Source of the DNA: Gemmatimonadota bacterium
GTDB lineage: Bacteria; Gemmatimonadota; Gemmatimonadetes; Longimicrobiales; Gaopeijiaceae
Reading direction: 5' to 3'
Assembly (NCBI GenBank): GCA_028873815.1
Contig: JAPPNN010000022.1
Location: forward strand, 21,821-85,820
DNA: 64,000 nt
The notes beneath the pieces are model-generated. The model ran no database searches and was not told where the DNA came from. It was given only the letters and a program-made list of their open reading frames with translations. Below, one piece after another: positions 17,196 through 26,855 of this stretch (positions are counted from its first letter, which is position 1; each line of letters starts with the position of its first letter). The position numbers were made by a program, and so were the translations under genes.

Positions 17196-18590
17196 TCACA
17201 CTGACAGCGGAAACGCGCCCGTGCTGTTGCCGAAGCTATGCACGTCGTCGATCCCCAGCTTGTGCATCAGGCTGAGCATGACGTTGGCCATCGGCGTTCC
17301 GGGGGCCGCGCGCAAGTGAAGGTCCCCGTCCATGCGGCCGTTGGCGCCGCCGACCACGAAGAGCGGACAGCGCTTGTGATTATGCACGTTGGAGTCGCCC
17401 ATCGGGGAGCCGTAGACGACCATCGTCTTGTCCAGAAGGCTGGCGTCCCCCTCCTGGATGCTCGCGAGCCGGTCCAGGAAGTACGGGACCAGCCCCACGT
17501 GGTACCGGTTGATCTCGGCGAACTCGAGCACGGCGTCGGGGCGTCCGCCGTGATGCGACGACGGGTGGAACCCCTTCTCCACGCCGCTTTCCGGGTAGAC
17601 CCGGCTGGAGGCGTCGCGGCCCATCTTGAACGAGAAGATGCCGGTCACGTCCGCCTGGAAGGCGAGCGCCTGCAGATCGAACATCAGCTTGACGTGCTCG
17701 TCGAAGGAATCGGGCACGCCGGCGGGCGCGCCAGGAAGCTCGCGCTGTTCGCCGCTTTCGTTGCGGGCGACCACGCGGGCGATCCGCCGTTCGAGTTCAC
17801 GGATGTCGTTCAGATAGCGGTCGACCCGGCGTCCGTCGACCGGATCCAGCTCCCGCTTCAGCGCGTTCACTTCGCCGACGATGAAGTCGAGAATGCTGGC
17901 ACTGGCCCTGCGCCGGGCTGCCCGGGCCTCGGGACTGCCGCCGGCGCCGAAGAGCTGGTCGAAGGCGACCCGCGGATCGCGGACCATCGGGAGCGGCTGG
18001 TCAGGCGCCGCCCACGAGATGGTGTCGGTGTAGACGCAGGCGTACCCGTAGGCGCAGCCACCGGCCTGGTCGACGTTCTCGATGCAGAGCTGCATGGACG
18101 GGATGGGGGTGTCCTGGCCGAATCGCTGGGCGTACAGCTGGTCGAGCGAGGTGCCGACCCAGACGTCCGAACTCTCGGTCTGCTTGGGGTGGGACTGCGT
18201 GAGGAAGGTCGCGCTGGAACGGAAGTGGTCGCCCCCGATCTCCTTGGGCTTCCTGGCCTCGGCGCCCTCCACGTCGGTGTCGCTGACGATCGTAAGGTAG
18301 TCCCGATAGGGTTCCAGTGAACTCAGCACGCTGGGCCCGAAGTCGAAGCCGCGGCCCGTTTCCGGGGGGGACCACAGGTGCTGTGTCGCGCCCCACGCAT
18401 TGCTGCCCGCCGAACCGTGCACCATCTCGATCGCGACGAGGCGGGTGCGATCCAGCGCGGTACGAGCCCGCGTGACCGCCCACCGCTCCCGGGCCGGGGC
18501 CATGGCATCCAGGAACGGGAGCGCGACGCTTGCGCCGAGGCCGCGCAGGAAGGTCCGGCGTGGCAGATGCCGCCCGGTGATCAGATGCAT
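17196..18590 (-). CDS. DUF1552 protein, Tat-exported (triad copy 2)
   Basis: 464 residues. The N-terminus MHLITGRHLPRRTFLRGLG is a twin-arginine signal, followed by VALPFLDAM. The family core is clear: VAIEMVHGSAGSN, WAAPDQPLPM, RVAFDQLFGAGGSPE, and a C-terminal NHKRCPLFVVGGANGRMDG plus TPMANVMLSLMHKLG. It is very close to copy 3 (22,975-24,357), sharing long identical stretches such as DPRVAFDQLFGAGGSPE, and less close to copy 1. The gene starts five bases after the DUF1592 stop. The function is unknown. Confidence 0.92.
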   Translation of the reverse strand: MHLITGRHLPRRTFLRGLGASVALPFLDAMAPARERWAVTRARTALDRTRLVAIEMVHGSAGSNAWGATQHLWSPPETGRGFDFGPSVLSSLEPYRDYLTIVSDTDVEGAEARKPKEIGGDHFRSSATFLTQSHPKQTESSDVWVGTSLDQLYAQRFGQDTPIPSMQLCIENVDQAGGCAYGYACVYTDTISWAAPDQPLPMVRDPRVAFDQLFGAGGSPEARAARRRASASILDFIVGEVNALKRELDPVDGRRVDRYLNDIRELERRIARVVARNESGEQRELPGAPAGVPDSFDEHVKLMFDLQALAFQADVTGIFSFKMGRDASSRVYPESGVEKGFHPSSHHGGRPDAVLEFAEINRYHVGLVPYFLDRLASIQEGDASLLDKTMVVYGSPMGDSNVHNHKRCPLFVVGGANGRMDGDLHLRAAPGTPMANVMLSLMHKLGIDDVHSFGNSTGAFPLSV

Positions 18591-18595
18591 CCTGG

Positions 18596-21139
18596 TCAGC
18601 CTCCGTTTCCGTTCGGCGCTTCGCCGTCGACCACCAAGGGCGCGGCCTTCAACAGGAAGGCGTCGCTGGTCGCCACTCCGACGATGAACGCAGATACCCG
18701 GTAGTCTTCCTCGGCCGCGGCGCGGGTGATCCGGCGCACGGCCGGCATGTCATAATACTCCAGACGGCGCCCGAGCGCATATGCCATGAGGTTTTCGGTG
18801 AACGTGCGCACCAGCGGCTCGGGCCGCTTCAGCAGCGCCGCGCGCAGTTCCGAGGGCGTCGAAATGGGCGTGCCGTCGTAGAAGTCGCTGGCCGCGTCGA
18901 TCGGAACGCCCTGGTCCCGGATCCGCCACGCGCCGGTCACGTCGAAGTTCTCGAGCGCCAGACCGATCGGGTCGATCATGCGGTGGCAGGAGTTGCACGT
19001 CGGGTTGGCAGCGTGCATCTCGAGGCGCTCGCGCACCGTGAGGAAGCGACCGTCCCCCACCGCCTCTTCTTCCAGCTCGGGCACGTCGGGCGGTGGTGGT
19101 GGCGGCGGCGTCCCCAGGAACACTTCCATCACCCACTTGCCCCTCAGCACCGGCGACGTGCGGCCCGCGTGCGAGGTCAGCGTGAGGATGCTGCCGTGGC
19201 CCAGCAGGCCCCGTCGCTCGTCGTGCAGGTAGCGGACGCGCCGGAAGCGGTCACCTGCGATATCGGGGATACCGTAGTGCCGCGCCAGCCGTTCGTTCAC
19301 GAAGGTGTAGTCGGCGCTGTACAGGTCCATGACCGACGCGTCTTCGCGGACCAGGTTGTCGAAGAAGGTCTCGGTCTCCTCCAGCATCGCGCGCTTGAGC
19401 GGCTCGTCGAAGTCCGGGTTTACGCGCGGGTCGGGCTGGATCTTCTCCAGGTCCTGGAGGCGCAACCACTGCCCGGCGAAGCGCGTCGAAAGCGCCGCGG
19501 AACGGGGGTCGCGCAGCATCCGATGCACCTGGGTTTCCAGCACGGCCCGGTCCGACAGCCGGCCCTCGCGCGCTACCGCCATCAGCTCGTCGTCGGGGCC
19601 GGATCCCCACAGGAAGAAGGAGAGGCGGGCGGCCAGATCGTGGTCGCCGACGCGGTAGGCTGGCGCCGGCCCCTCGCCCGTTCCGCCGGCCAGGCCCGCT
19701 GCCGCGGTCGGCTCCTCGATGCGGAAGATGAAGTGCGGGCTGGCGAGGATGCCCTCCAGCGCCATGCGCACCCCGCCCTCGAAGCCCTCGACCTCCGCAC
19801 CGGCATCATAGAGCCCCATCAGCGCGGCCATGTTCGCCTCGGTCAACGAACGCCGGTACGCGCGGGTGCCCAGGCGCGCGACGATCTCGCGCGCACAGCC
19901 TCGCGCCACGTCCACGGTCGCTTCCGGGTCGGCCGCCGCCTTGGGACGACACGTAAACACCGCGTGGCGGCTCGGTGTGTCCGATACGCCCTGGGGATCG
20001 AACGGGCCGCCGATCGCAAGGTCCCGCAGGTGCGGGAGCACGGTGAAGCCGTAGCTGCCGGCGATACTGGTGCTGGCCAGCGACCAGTCGTGCGGCGAGA
20101 TCAGATCCTGGAGCGGCCCTTCGGAGCGCCGTATGAACGCCGCCGACACCTGGCGCGGACCCGCGCGCACGAACACGCGCTCGGAGCGGATATTCACGCC
20201 ATCCGGATCCGACGTGTGCATCCAGCGGTTGACCTCCAGCACCGCCACCGGTTCACCGTCGACGGAGATCTCCAGCAACTCCGGCTCGCCGTCCCCGGTG
20301 TGGAGGGCGTTGCGGCCGTTGCCGACAAGCGCGCCCGTGGTCTCGTGGTGGAACGACACGCGGAAGCCGTAGTAGCCGTCGGCGGGGAAGTTGTGCAGGA
20401 CGGACACCCCACCCCGCGTGCCGTACGGCGCGCCTTCCACCCGCTCGCTCTGGGAGTCCCAGCGAGAAACCCGGTACGTCGACTCGCTGGGCGTGATGTG
20501 GGGGTCGCCGATCGCCAGCCGGCTGATCTCCGCGGCCGCCCGCAGGTAGCCGTCGGTCAGCGTGGCCGACAGGAGCTGCGCGTCGGCGATGTTGTCGAAG
20601 TTCGCGCTCTTGGTGTCCAGGGGAAGGTAGGCACCCGCGTCGATCCGGAGGTCGAGAAGGTCGCGGATCGAGGCCTGGTACTCGGCGCGGTTCAGGCGTT
20701 GGAAGGTGCGGCGACCGGGATTGGGGTTCTCGGCCGCCGCACGGTCCATCTGGGACTCCAGCGACTCGATCAGGCCCAACAGGACGGTTGCCTCGGGGCG
20801 CCGATTCCCGGGCGGGGGCATCAATCCGGCCCGCAGCTTGCGGATCATCTTTTCGGCGAGCTCGCCGTTGGTGGGCGCGTCGGTTGCGTCGAATGCCTCC
20901 AGGGACATGTTCCCGAGCAGCCGTCGCTCGTTGTGACAGCGAACGCAGTATTGCCGGATGACCTCGTTGTCGTTGAGCGCTCCCCCGCCGGCCGGTCCGG
21001 CGATCCCGAAGACCGTTTGGGCCGGACCCCACCCAACCGGTGAGCCCGCGGCACGGCCGTCGGGCGTGGACGCAAGCGAGACCCCGAGGCCGACGAGAAC
21101 AACGCCGGCCGCCGCTACCGGGGCCGCGTGCTTCAGCAT
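18596..21139 (-). CDS. DUF1592/DUF1588/DUF1585 cytochrome-like protein (triad copy 2)
   Basis: 847 residues. A signal segment (MLKHAAPVAAAGVVLVGLGVSLAS) is followed by the heme c motif CVRCH at residues 65-69 and RRLLGNMSLEAFD. The usual domain chain follows: DUF1587 (FQRLNRAEYQASIRDLLDL), DUF1592 (ARLSFFLWGSGPDDEL), DUF1588 (RRGLLGHGSILTLTSHAGRT), and DUF1585 with NSCH and ALGRRLEYYDMP. A second CxxCH (CNSCH) in the C-terminal third could bind a second heme. Predicted periplasmic redox protein. It lies seven bases after the ankyrin gene of copy 3, so the two triads are transcribed together. Confidence 0.9.
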   Translation of the reverse strand: MLKHAAPVAAAGVVLVGLGVSLASTPDGRAAGSPVGWGPAQTVFGIAGPAGGGALNDNEVIRQYCVRCHNERRLLGNMSLEAFDATDAPTNGELAEKMIRKLRAGLMPPPGNRRPEATVLLGLIESLESQMDRAAAENPNPGRRTFQRLNRAEYQASIRDLLDLRIDAGAYLPLDTKSANFDNIADAQLLSATLTDGYLRAAAEISRLAIGDPHITPSESTYRVSRWDSQSERVEGAPYGTRGGVSVLHNFPADGYYGFRVSFHHETTGALVGNGRNALHTGDGEPELLEISVDGEPVAVLEVNRWMHTSDPDGVNIRSERVFVRAGPRQVSAAFIRRSEGPLQDLISPHDWSLASTSIAGSYGFTVLPHLRDLAIGGPFDPQGVSDTPSRHAVFTCRPKAAADPEATVDVARGCAREIVARLGTRAYRRSLTEANMAALMGLYDAGAEVEGFEGGVRMALEGILASPHFIFRIEEPTAAAGLAGGTGEGPAPAYRVGDHDLAARLSFFLWGSGPDDELMAVAREGRLSDRAVLETQVHRMLRDPRSAALSTRFAGQWLRLQDLEKIQPDPRVNPDFDEPLKRAMLEETETFFDNLVREDASVMDLYSADYTFVNERLARHYGIPDIAGDRFRRVRYLHDERRGLLGHGSILTLTSHAGRTSPVLRGKWVMEVFLGTPPPPPPPDVPELEEEAVGDGRFLTVRERLEMHAANPTCNSCHRMIDPIGLALENFDVTGAWRIRDQGVPIDAASDFYDGTPISTPSELRAALLKRPEPLVRTFTENLMAYALGRRLEYYDMPAVRRITRAAAEEDYRVSAFIVGVATSDAFLLKAAPLVVDGEAPNGNGG

Positions 21140-21146
21140 GTACGCC

Positions 21147-22970
21147 TCAACAGGAAACGCAGTTGTGGTTGTTCACCGCACCGAGACTCTCCAGCAGAGC
21201 GATGGTCTCCGGGAACGGCTGGATCCGCTGCACCGGGCCGTTGGCCATGTCCACCGTCGTCTGCCCGCGCCTGCTGACGAGGGTGACATCGGCGCCCTGC
21301 TCGACCAGGTACAGGATCAGTTCGTTGTCGCCGCGGGCGGCTGCGTGATGGAGTGGGCTGAATCCCTCGTGGTCGCGCGCGTTGACGTCGGCCCCGAGTT
21401 CCTCGACCAGGTAGCGGACGGCCGGGATCCAGGCGTCGGGCACATGACGGTGTGCATTGCCGGCGAATCCCTGACCGTATCCGACTCCCGCGGCCGCGTG
21501 CACGGGGTACACCGCGGGACCGCCGACGGGTACGGGCGGCAAGCCGGATGCATCGGCCGTGTCGTCTCCGCCGCGGCCGTAGCGCCTCGATGGAACCTTT
21601 TCGGTCGGAATCGAAGGGTCGGCGCCGTAAGCCACCAGCAGCTTCATGGCCTCCACGTCGAGGGCGTAGGCTGCGCGCCAGAAGGGTGTGGCACCCTTCG
21701 CGTCGATCTGGAGCAGGTCGAAATTGTAGGACATGAACCAGAGGTGCTTGCGGAGACGCACGTTCGGGTCCGCGCCCGCCTCGAGGAGCTTCCGCATCAC
21801 CTCCAGGTAGGTGTGATCCTGCTGCATGTAGATGTGCTGCTGCGGGTATCGCGACTTTGGCGCCCAGTGCGTGTTGAGCGCGGCAAACAGCGGCGTGGCC
21901 CCGGCGTGGCTTGCAAGGTTGGGGTCCGCGCCGCGCTCCAGCAGGCGCATGGCCAGATCATAGTGTCCGTTGATGGCCGCCATGAGCATGGGACTGGTCC
22001 CGTCGCCGGCGCTCGTCTGATCGATGTCCGCACCGCCGTTCACGAGCGCGAACGCGGTCTCCGCGTGGCCTTCCCGGGCAGCGTGCAGAAGCGCGGTGAG
22101 GCCGCCGTGTCCGCCCACCAGCTCACCGTAGGAGAGCGGTTCCGGCTCTTCGATCATGCGCGTCTCGGACTCTTCCAGCGAAGCGGCTTCGGCCCGTTCG
22201 CGGCGCGACTCCTCCTCCTGCTCGCGGCGCAGGGTCTCGGCGACTTCGGGTCCCCACGGTTCGCCCGCCGCGACGCGCCTGTTGCGCTCCGAGCGCTCGA
22301 TCCGGTCCGTGACCGCCCGGGCAACCACGTCCATTACCCCGGTGTGCATCGACGCATCCGCCCCCGCCGCCAGAAGTGACCGCACCGCTTCCGTTCGTCC
22401 CTTCGACGCGGCGAAGATCAACGGCGTCTGTCCCCAGGACTCCTCTGTTGCGCTTGCGTCGGCACCCGCGCCCAGCAGCGCCTCCACGGCAAGGACACTG
22501 CCCGAGGCAGCTGCGAAATGGAGCGGCGTCGGCCTCCCGGCCACGTCGACCCGCGCCATGGGGTCGGCGCCCGCGTCGAGGAGCAGCGCGACCACCTCGC
22601 CCGCACCAACCTCGCCGGCCATGTGGAGCGCGGTGTAGTGGCCGATGCGCGTCCCCGCGTGCACGTCGGCCCCCGCGTCGAGCAGGACGTTCGCCAGCGA
22701 CGGGTCCCCGTTGCGCGCCGACCAGTGGAGCGCGGTCATCCCGTCTCCCTGGGCGGCGTTGACGTCCGCTCCCTCCGCGAGAAGCCCCCTGACCGCATCC
22801 CTGTCGCCGCGCATGGCCGCGTCGGCAACCGGCGATTCGGTCGACGGGTCCAACACCGGCGGCGGCACCAGGTACCCGGCAGCAGCACCCGGTCGACCCC
22901 CGTCCGGCATCCACGGTGCCAGAGCTGCGAAGAGCAGCAGGGGAAGCCAGGCATTCACGCGCGTCGCCAT
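21147..22970 (-). CDS. Secreted ankyrin-repeat protein (triad copy 3)
   Basis: 607 residues. A signal peptide (MATRVNAWLPLLLFAALAPW) leads into ankyrin repeats in two blocks: GMTALHWSARNGD, HYTALHMAGEVGA, PTPLHFAAASGS and GQTPLIFAASKGR, then after a charged linker (RREQEEESRRERAE) GLTALLHAAREGH, GTSPMLMAAINGH and GFSPLHHAAARGD. The end NNHNCVSC matches copy 2 (NNHRCVSC), and both share the preceding MANGPVQRIQPF segment. It starts four bases after the DUF1552 stop of copy 3. Partner binding is inferred; the target is unknown. Confidence 0.87.
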   Translation of the reverse strand: MATRVNAWLPLLLFAALAPWMPDGGRPGAAAGYLVPPPVLDPSTESPVADAAMRGDRDAVRGLLAEGADVNAAQGDGMTALHWSARNGDPSLANVLLDAGADVHAGTRIGHYTALHMAGEVGAGEVVALLLDAGADPMARVDVAGRPTPLHFAAASGSVLAVEALLGAGADASATEESWGQTPLIFAASKGRTEAVRSLLAAGADASMHTGVMDVVARAVTDRIERSERNRRVAAGEPWGPEVAETLRREQEEESRRERAEAASLEESETRMIEEPEPLSYGELVGGHGGLTALLHAAREGHAETAFALVNGGADIDQTSAGDGTSPMLMAAINGHYDLAMRLLERGADPNLASHAGATPLFAALNTHWAPKSRYPQQHIYMQQDHTYLEVMRKLLEAGADPNVRLRKHLWFMSYNFDLLQIDAKGATPFWRAAYALDVEAMKLLVAYGADPSIPTEKVPSRRYGRGGDDTADASGLPPVPVGGPAVYPVHAAAGVGYGQGFAGNAHRHVPDAWIPAVRYLVEELGADVNARDHEGFSPLHHAAARGDNELILYLVEQGADVTLVSRRGQTTVDMANGPVQRIQPFPETIALLESLGAVNNHNCVSC

Positions 22971-22974
22971 GAGC

Positions 22975-24357
22975 CTACACCGTCAGGGAAAAGTCGCCCG
23001 TGCTGTTGCCGAAGCGCTTCATGTCGTCCAGCCCCAGCTTGTGCGCCAGGCTCAGCATGACGTTGGCCATCGGGGTGCCCGGGGCTGCGCGGAGGTGGAG
23101 GTTGCCGTCCAGTTGCCCGTTCGCCCCGCCGGCAACGAAGAGCGGGCAGCGCTTGTGGTTGTGGATGTTGGGGTCGCCCATCGGGGACCCGTAGATGATC
23201 ATCGTTCTGTCGAGGAGGTGCGCATCCCCCTCCATCGTGTCTTCCAGCCGCCCCAGGAAGTACGGGAGCATGCCTACGTGGTACCGGTTGATCCTCGAGA
23301 AGGCGGTGATGTTGTCCTCGTTCCCGCCGTGGTGCGACGCCGGATGGAAGGGCCTGTCAACGCCGCTGTCCGGGAAGACCCGCGCGGACGAATCGCGTCC
23401 CATCTTGAAGGAAAACACCCGGGTCACGTCCGAGGCGAAGGCCAGCGCCTGCAGGTCGAACATCAGCTTGACGTGCTCCTCGAAGTCGTCCGGCACGCCG
23501 GCCGGAGCTTCGGGCAACTCCCGGCTCTCGCCGCTCGTGTTCTGCGCTTCCACGCGCTGGATTCGGCGTTCCAGTTCCCGGACATGCTCCAGGTAGCGGT
23601 CGAGGCGAACCAGATCCGCAGGACCCAGCGTGCGCTTCAGGTGCGACACCCTGCCGGTAATGAAATCGAGGATGCTCTTGTTGGTCCGGCGGCGTGCCGC
23701 CCGCTCTTCGGGACTGCCGCCGGCACCGAAGAGCTGGTCGAAGGCAACCCGCGGATCCCTGACCATCGGGAGTGGATCGGTGGGCGACGCCCAGCTGATC
23801 GTGTCGGTGTAGACGCAGGCATACCCGTACGCGCACCCGCCCGACTGGTCCACGTTCTCGATACAGAGCTGCATGGACGGGATCGGGGTGTCCTGACCGA
23901 AGCGCTGCGCGAACATCTGGTCGAGCGACGTGCCGACGAAGATGTCGGAACCCTCGGTCTGGTGCGGGTGTGACTGTGTTAGGAAGGTGGCGCTGGAGCG
24001 GAAGTGGTCGCCCCCGATTTCCTTCGGCTTCTTGGCCTCGGCGGGCTCGATGTCGGTGTCGCTGACGATCGTGAGGTACTTCCGATAGGGTTCGAGCGGG
24101 CTCAGCGCGCTCGGCGTTAGGTCGAAGACCCTGCCCGTCTCGGCGGGAGACCAGTAGTGCTGCGCGCGGCCCCACTCGTTGCTCCCCGCCGCTCCGTGCA
24201 CCATCTCGATCGCCACGAGCCGTGTCGGGCCGTCCGCGGCAGTTCCCAGGGCACGACCGGCGGGTATCATGGCGTCGAGGAACGGCAGCGAGATCGTGGC
24301 TCCCACACCCCTCAGAAAGGTACGGCGAGGAATGGCTGCTCCCGTGATGTATTCCAT
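22975..24357 (-). CDS. DUF1552 protein, Tat-exported (triad copy 3)
   Basis: 460 residues from the ATG at 24,357, with GAGGAGAGAG upstream; the open frame extends to 24,771 through the DUF1592 gene in another frame and is not protein-like there. The N-terminus MEYITGAAIPRRTFLRGVG is a Tat signal. Family landmarks equal those of copy 2: VAIEMVHGAAGSNEWG, DPLPMVRDPRVAFDQLFG and a C-terminal HNHKRCPLFVAGGANGQLDG. It lies 14 bases after the DUF1592 gene. The near identity with copy 2 indicates a tandem duplication of the triad. Confidence 0.92.
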   Translation of the reverse strand: MEYITGAAIPRRTFLRGVGATISLPFLDAMIPAGRALGTAADGPTRLVAIEMVHGAAGSNEWGRAQHYWSPAETGRVFDLTPSALSPLEPYRKYLTIVSDTDIEPAEAKKPKEIGGDHFRSSATFLTQSHPHQTEGSDIFVGTSLDQMFAQRFGQDTPIPSMQLCIENVDQSGGCAYGYACVYTDTISWASPTDPLPMVRDPRVAFDQLFGAGGSPEERAARRRTNKSILDFITGRVSHLKRTLGPADLVRLDRYLEHVRELERRIQRVEAQNTSGESRELPEAPAGVPDDFEEHVKLMFDLQALAFASDVTRVFSFKMGRDSSARVFPDSGVDRPFHPASHHGGNEDNITAFSRINRYHVGMLPYFLGRLEDTMEGDAHLLDRTMIIYGSPMGDPNIHNHKRCPLFVAGGANGQLDGNLHLRAAPGTPMANVMLSLAHKLGLDDMKRFGNSTGDFSLTV

Positions 24358-24371
24358 GCTGTTCTCTCTCC

Positions 24372-26804
24372 TCAGTTGCGGTCGCCGCCCATCGGCTCTT
24401 CGACGACGACGGCGGACTTCGCCATGCGGAAGGGGTCGCTCCGCGCCACTTCCTTGATGAAGGCCGACAGGCGGTAGTCCTGCGCTGCCACCGCACGTGC
24501 GATCCGTCGCACCGCGGGCATGTCGTAGTACTCGATCCTGCGCCCCAGCGCGTAGGCCATGAGGTTCTCGGTAAAGGTGCGGACCAGGGACTCCGGGCGC
24601 CGCAGCAACGCCGCCCGCAGGTCGTCGGGCCCGTGGATGGGCGTGCCGTCGTAGAGCTCGCCGAGCGTCTCGACCGGCGAGCCCGCGTCCCGCACTCGCC
24701 ACGTGCCGGTGACGTCGAAGTTCTCGAGTGCAAGACCGATGGGGTCGATGAAGCGATGGCAGGAGTTGCACGTCGGGTTCGCACGGTGCTGCTCGAGCCG
24801 TTCACGCACCGTGAGGAAGCGTCCCCCGCTCGCATCGGCGGTTGCGTCCAGTTCGGGGACATCGGGCGGAGGCGGAGGCGGAGGCGTGCCGAGCAACACC
24901 TCCATCACCCATTTCCCGCGGAGCACGGGCGAGGTCCGGTTGGCGTGCGAAGTAAGCGTCAGGAAGCTGCCGTGGCCGAGGATGCCGCGCCGCTGTGGAT
25001 TCAGGTAATCGACACGGCGGAAGTGGTCGCCGGCGACGCCGGGAATACCGTAGTGCCGCGCCAACCGCTCGTTCATGTAGGAGTAGTCCGCCGTGAGCAC
25101 GTCGACGAGGGTTCCGTCTTCCCGCACGAGCGCGTTGAAGAACATCTCGGTCTCGCGCTGCATGTCCTCGGCGAGTTGTTGATAGAAGTCCGGGAAGCGC
25201 AACGCGTCGGGATGCACCTTGTCCAGGTCCTGGAGGCGCAGCCACTGCGACGCGAACCGGGTCCCGAGCGCCTCGGCCCGGGGATCCCGGAGCATGCGTT
25301 CGACCTGATGCTCGAAAACCTCCGGATGCGACAGGTCGCCCGCGGCCGCGGCAGCGACCAACTCCTCGTCGGGCAGGCGTCCCCACAGGAAGAAGGAGAG
25401 GCGTGACGCGAGGGCACCGTCGGCAAGACGATACATCCCGTTGGCATCGACGCTGCCCGGCGCCGGCTCCTCGAAGCGGAACACGAAGTCCGGGCTCGCC
25501 AGAATGCCCTGCAGCGCCGTCCGCACCCCGATGTCGAACCCGCCCTCAGCCGTGCCTTCGGCGAAGAGGCCCATAAGGCCGTCGGCCTCGGCCTCCGTCA
25601 CCGGGCGCCGGAAAGCCCGTGTGCCCAGTCTGTCAATGATCTCGCGGGCACAGGCCGGCTCCTCGGCGGGAGTGGAGGGCAGGCAACTCATGACACGCTG
25701 CCAGGCCGCCGTCCGCGAGACCCCCGTGACGTTGTACGGCCCGCCGATGGTCAGGTCGCGAAGGTGGGGAACGCCCGTGATCCCGTACGAGTATCCGATC
25801 TTCTTGTCCGCCAGGGACCACTCGTGGGGTGAAGTCAGGTCCTCGACCGGCCCCTCCGTAACCTTGATGAACGCGGCCGACACGCGGTGCGGCCCAGCCG
25901 TAACCCTGATCGGATCGGTCACGACCTCGACCCCGCGCGGATCCTGCCGGTGCATCCAGCGGTCCAGCGGAATCAGCGCGACCCGGGCACCATCGATCGA
26001 TACCTCGACTTCCTCGTCGAAGGGCGCCGTTTGCCCGAAGAAGTTTCCGGTCGACTCGTGCTGGAACGCCAGCCGGAAATAGTATTCGCCGTCGGCGACA
26101 AAGTTGTGGACGACGGAGATTCCGCCGCGGGTGCCGAACGGAGCGCCCGGAACGTGCTGGCGCTGTTCGGCGTAGCGGGACACTTCGTACGTCGCTTCGG
26201 CGGGAGTCGCGTTGGCGTCGCCCAGGGCGAGTCGGCTCACCTCGCTCGCTGCCGTGAGATAGGCCTCGAGCAGTGTTGCGGACAGGTTCTGCACGTCGGC
26301 GATGTTGTCGAAGCCCGCGCTCACCGTCTCGCCGGGCAGGTATGCGGACGCATCGATCTCCAGACCCAGCAGGTCGTGTACGGCGCGTTCATACTCTGCC
26401 CGATTGAGACGCTGGAAGGTGCGCGTACCCGGGTTGGGGTTCCGCGCGGCCGCGCCGTCGATCGTCTCTTCCATCCCGGTCACGAACGCCAGAACCTCGT
26501 CGTCCGGCGGCCGACTGACCCCCGGTGGCGGCATCATGCCCGCGCGCAGCTTGCGGATCATCTTCTCGGCCAGCGGCGCATTGGCGACCGGATTCGCCGC
26601 GTCAAAGTCTTCGAGCGACATGTTGCCGAGCAGACGCCGTTCGTTGTGGCAGCGAACGCAGTACTCCTGCACGATGTCCGCGGCGGGAACGGCAGGTGCG
26701 GCGGAGACAGGCAATACGGCGGCCGGCCCCGGCCGGAACACCTCCGGCGCTTGCCGCGCGGAGTCGGTCCCGGAGGGGAGTGTAAGTCCCAGTAAAACCG
26801 CCAC
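24372..26804 (-). CDS. DUF1592/DUF1588/DUF1585 cytochrome-like protein (triad copy 3)
   Basis: 810 residues from a GTG at 26,804. The hydrophobic export segment seems to begin before this GTG (TRPVPVLVV in the same frame), and an AGGAGG lies about 42 bases upstream, so translation may begin further upstream at a rare start; this is unresolved. The heme c motif CVRCH is at 49-53, followed by RRLLGNMSLEDFD as in copy 2. DUF1587, DUF1592 (ASRLSFFLWGRLPDEEL), DUF1588 (RRGILGHGSFLTLTSHANRT) and DUF1585 (NSCH, ALGRRIEYYDMP) follow. First gene of the six-gene operon, directly behind the inverted-repeat operator. Confidence 0.88.
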   Translation of the reverse strand: MAVLLGLTLPSGTDSARQAPEVFRPGPAAVLPVSAAPAVPAADIVQEYCVRCHNERRLLGNMSLEDFDAANPVANAPLAEKMIRKLRAGMMPPPGVSRPPDDEVLAFVTGMEETIDGAAARNPNPGTRTFQRLNRAEYERAVHDLLGLEIDASAYLPGETVSAGFDNIADVQNLSATLLEAYLTAASEVSRLALGDANATPAEATYEVSRYAEQRQHVPGAPFGTRGGISVVHNFVADGEYYFRLAFQHESTGNFFGQTAPFDEEVEVSIDGARVALIPLDRWMHRQDPRGVEVVTDPIRVTAGPHRVSAAFIKVTEGPVEDLTSPHEWSLADKKIGYSYGITGVPHLRDLTIGGPYNVTGVSRTAAWQRVMSCLPSTPAEEPACAREIIDRLGTRAFRRPVTEAEADGLMGLFAEGTAEGGFDIGVRTALQGILASPDFVFRFEEPAPGSVDANGMYRLADGALASRLSFFLWGRLPDEELVAAAAAGDLSHPEVFEHQVERMLRDPRAEALGTRFASQWLRLQDLDKVHPDALRFPDFYQQLAEDMQRETEMFFNALVREDGTLVDVLTADYSYMNERLARHYGIPGVAGDHFRRVDYLNPQRRGILGHGSFLTLTSHANRTSPVLRGKWVMEVLLGTPPPPPPPDVPELDATADASGGRFLTVRERLEQHRANPTCNSCHRFIDPIGLALENFDVTGTWRVRDAGSPVETLGELYDGTPIHGPDDLRAALLRRPESLVRTFTENLMAYALGRRIEYYDMPAVRRIARAVAAQDYRLSAFIKEVARSDPFRMAKSAVVVEEPMGGDRN

Positions 26805-26855
26805 TACCAGGACAGGGACAGGTCTCGTCGGACCGGTGAGAATAGCCTCCTGGCT

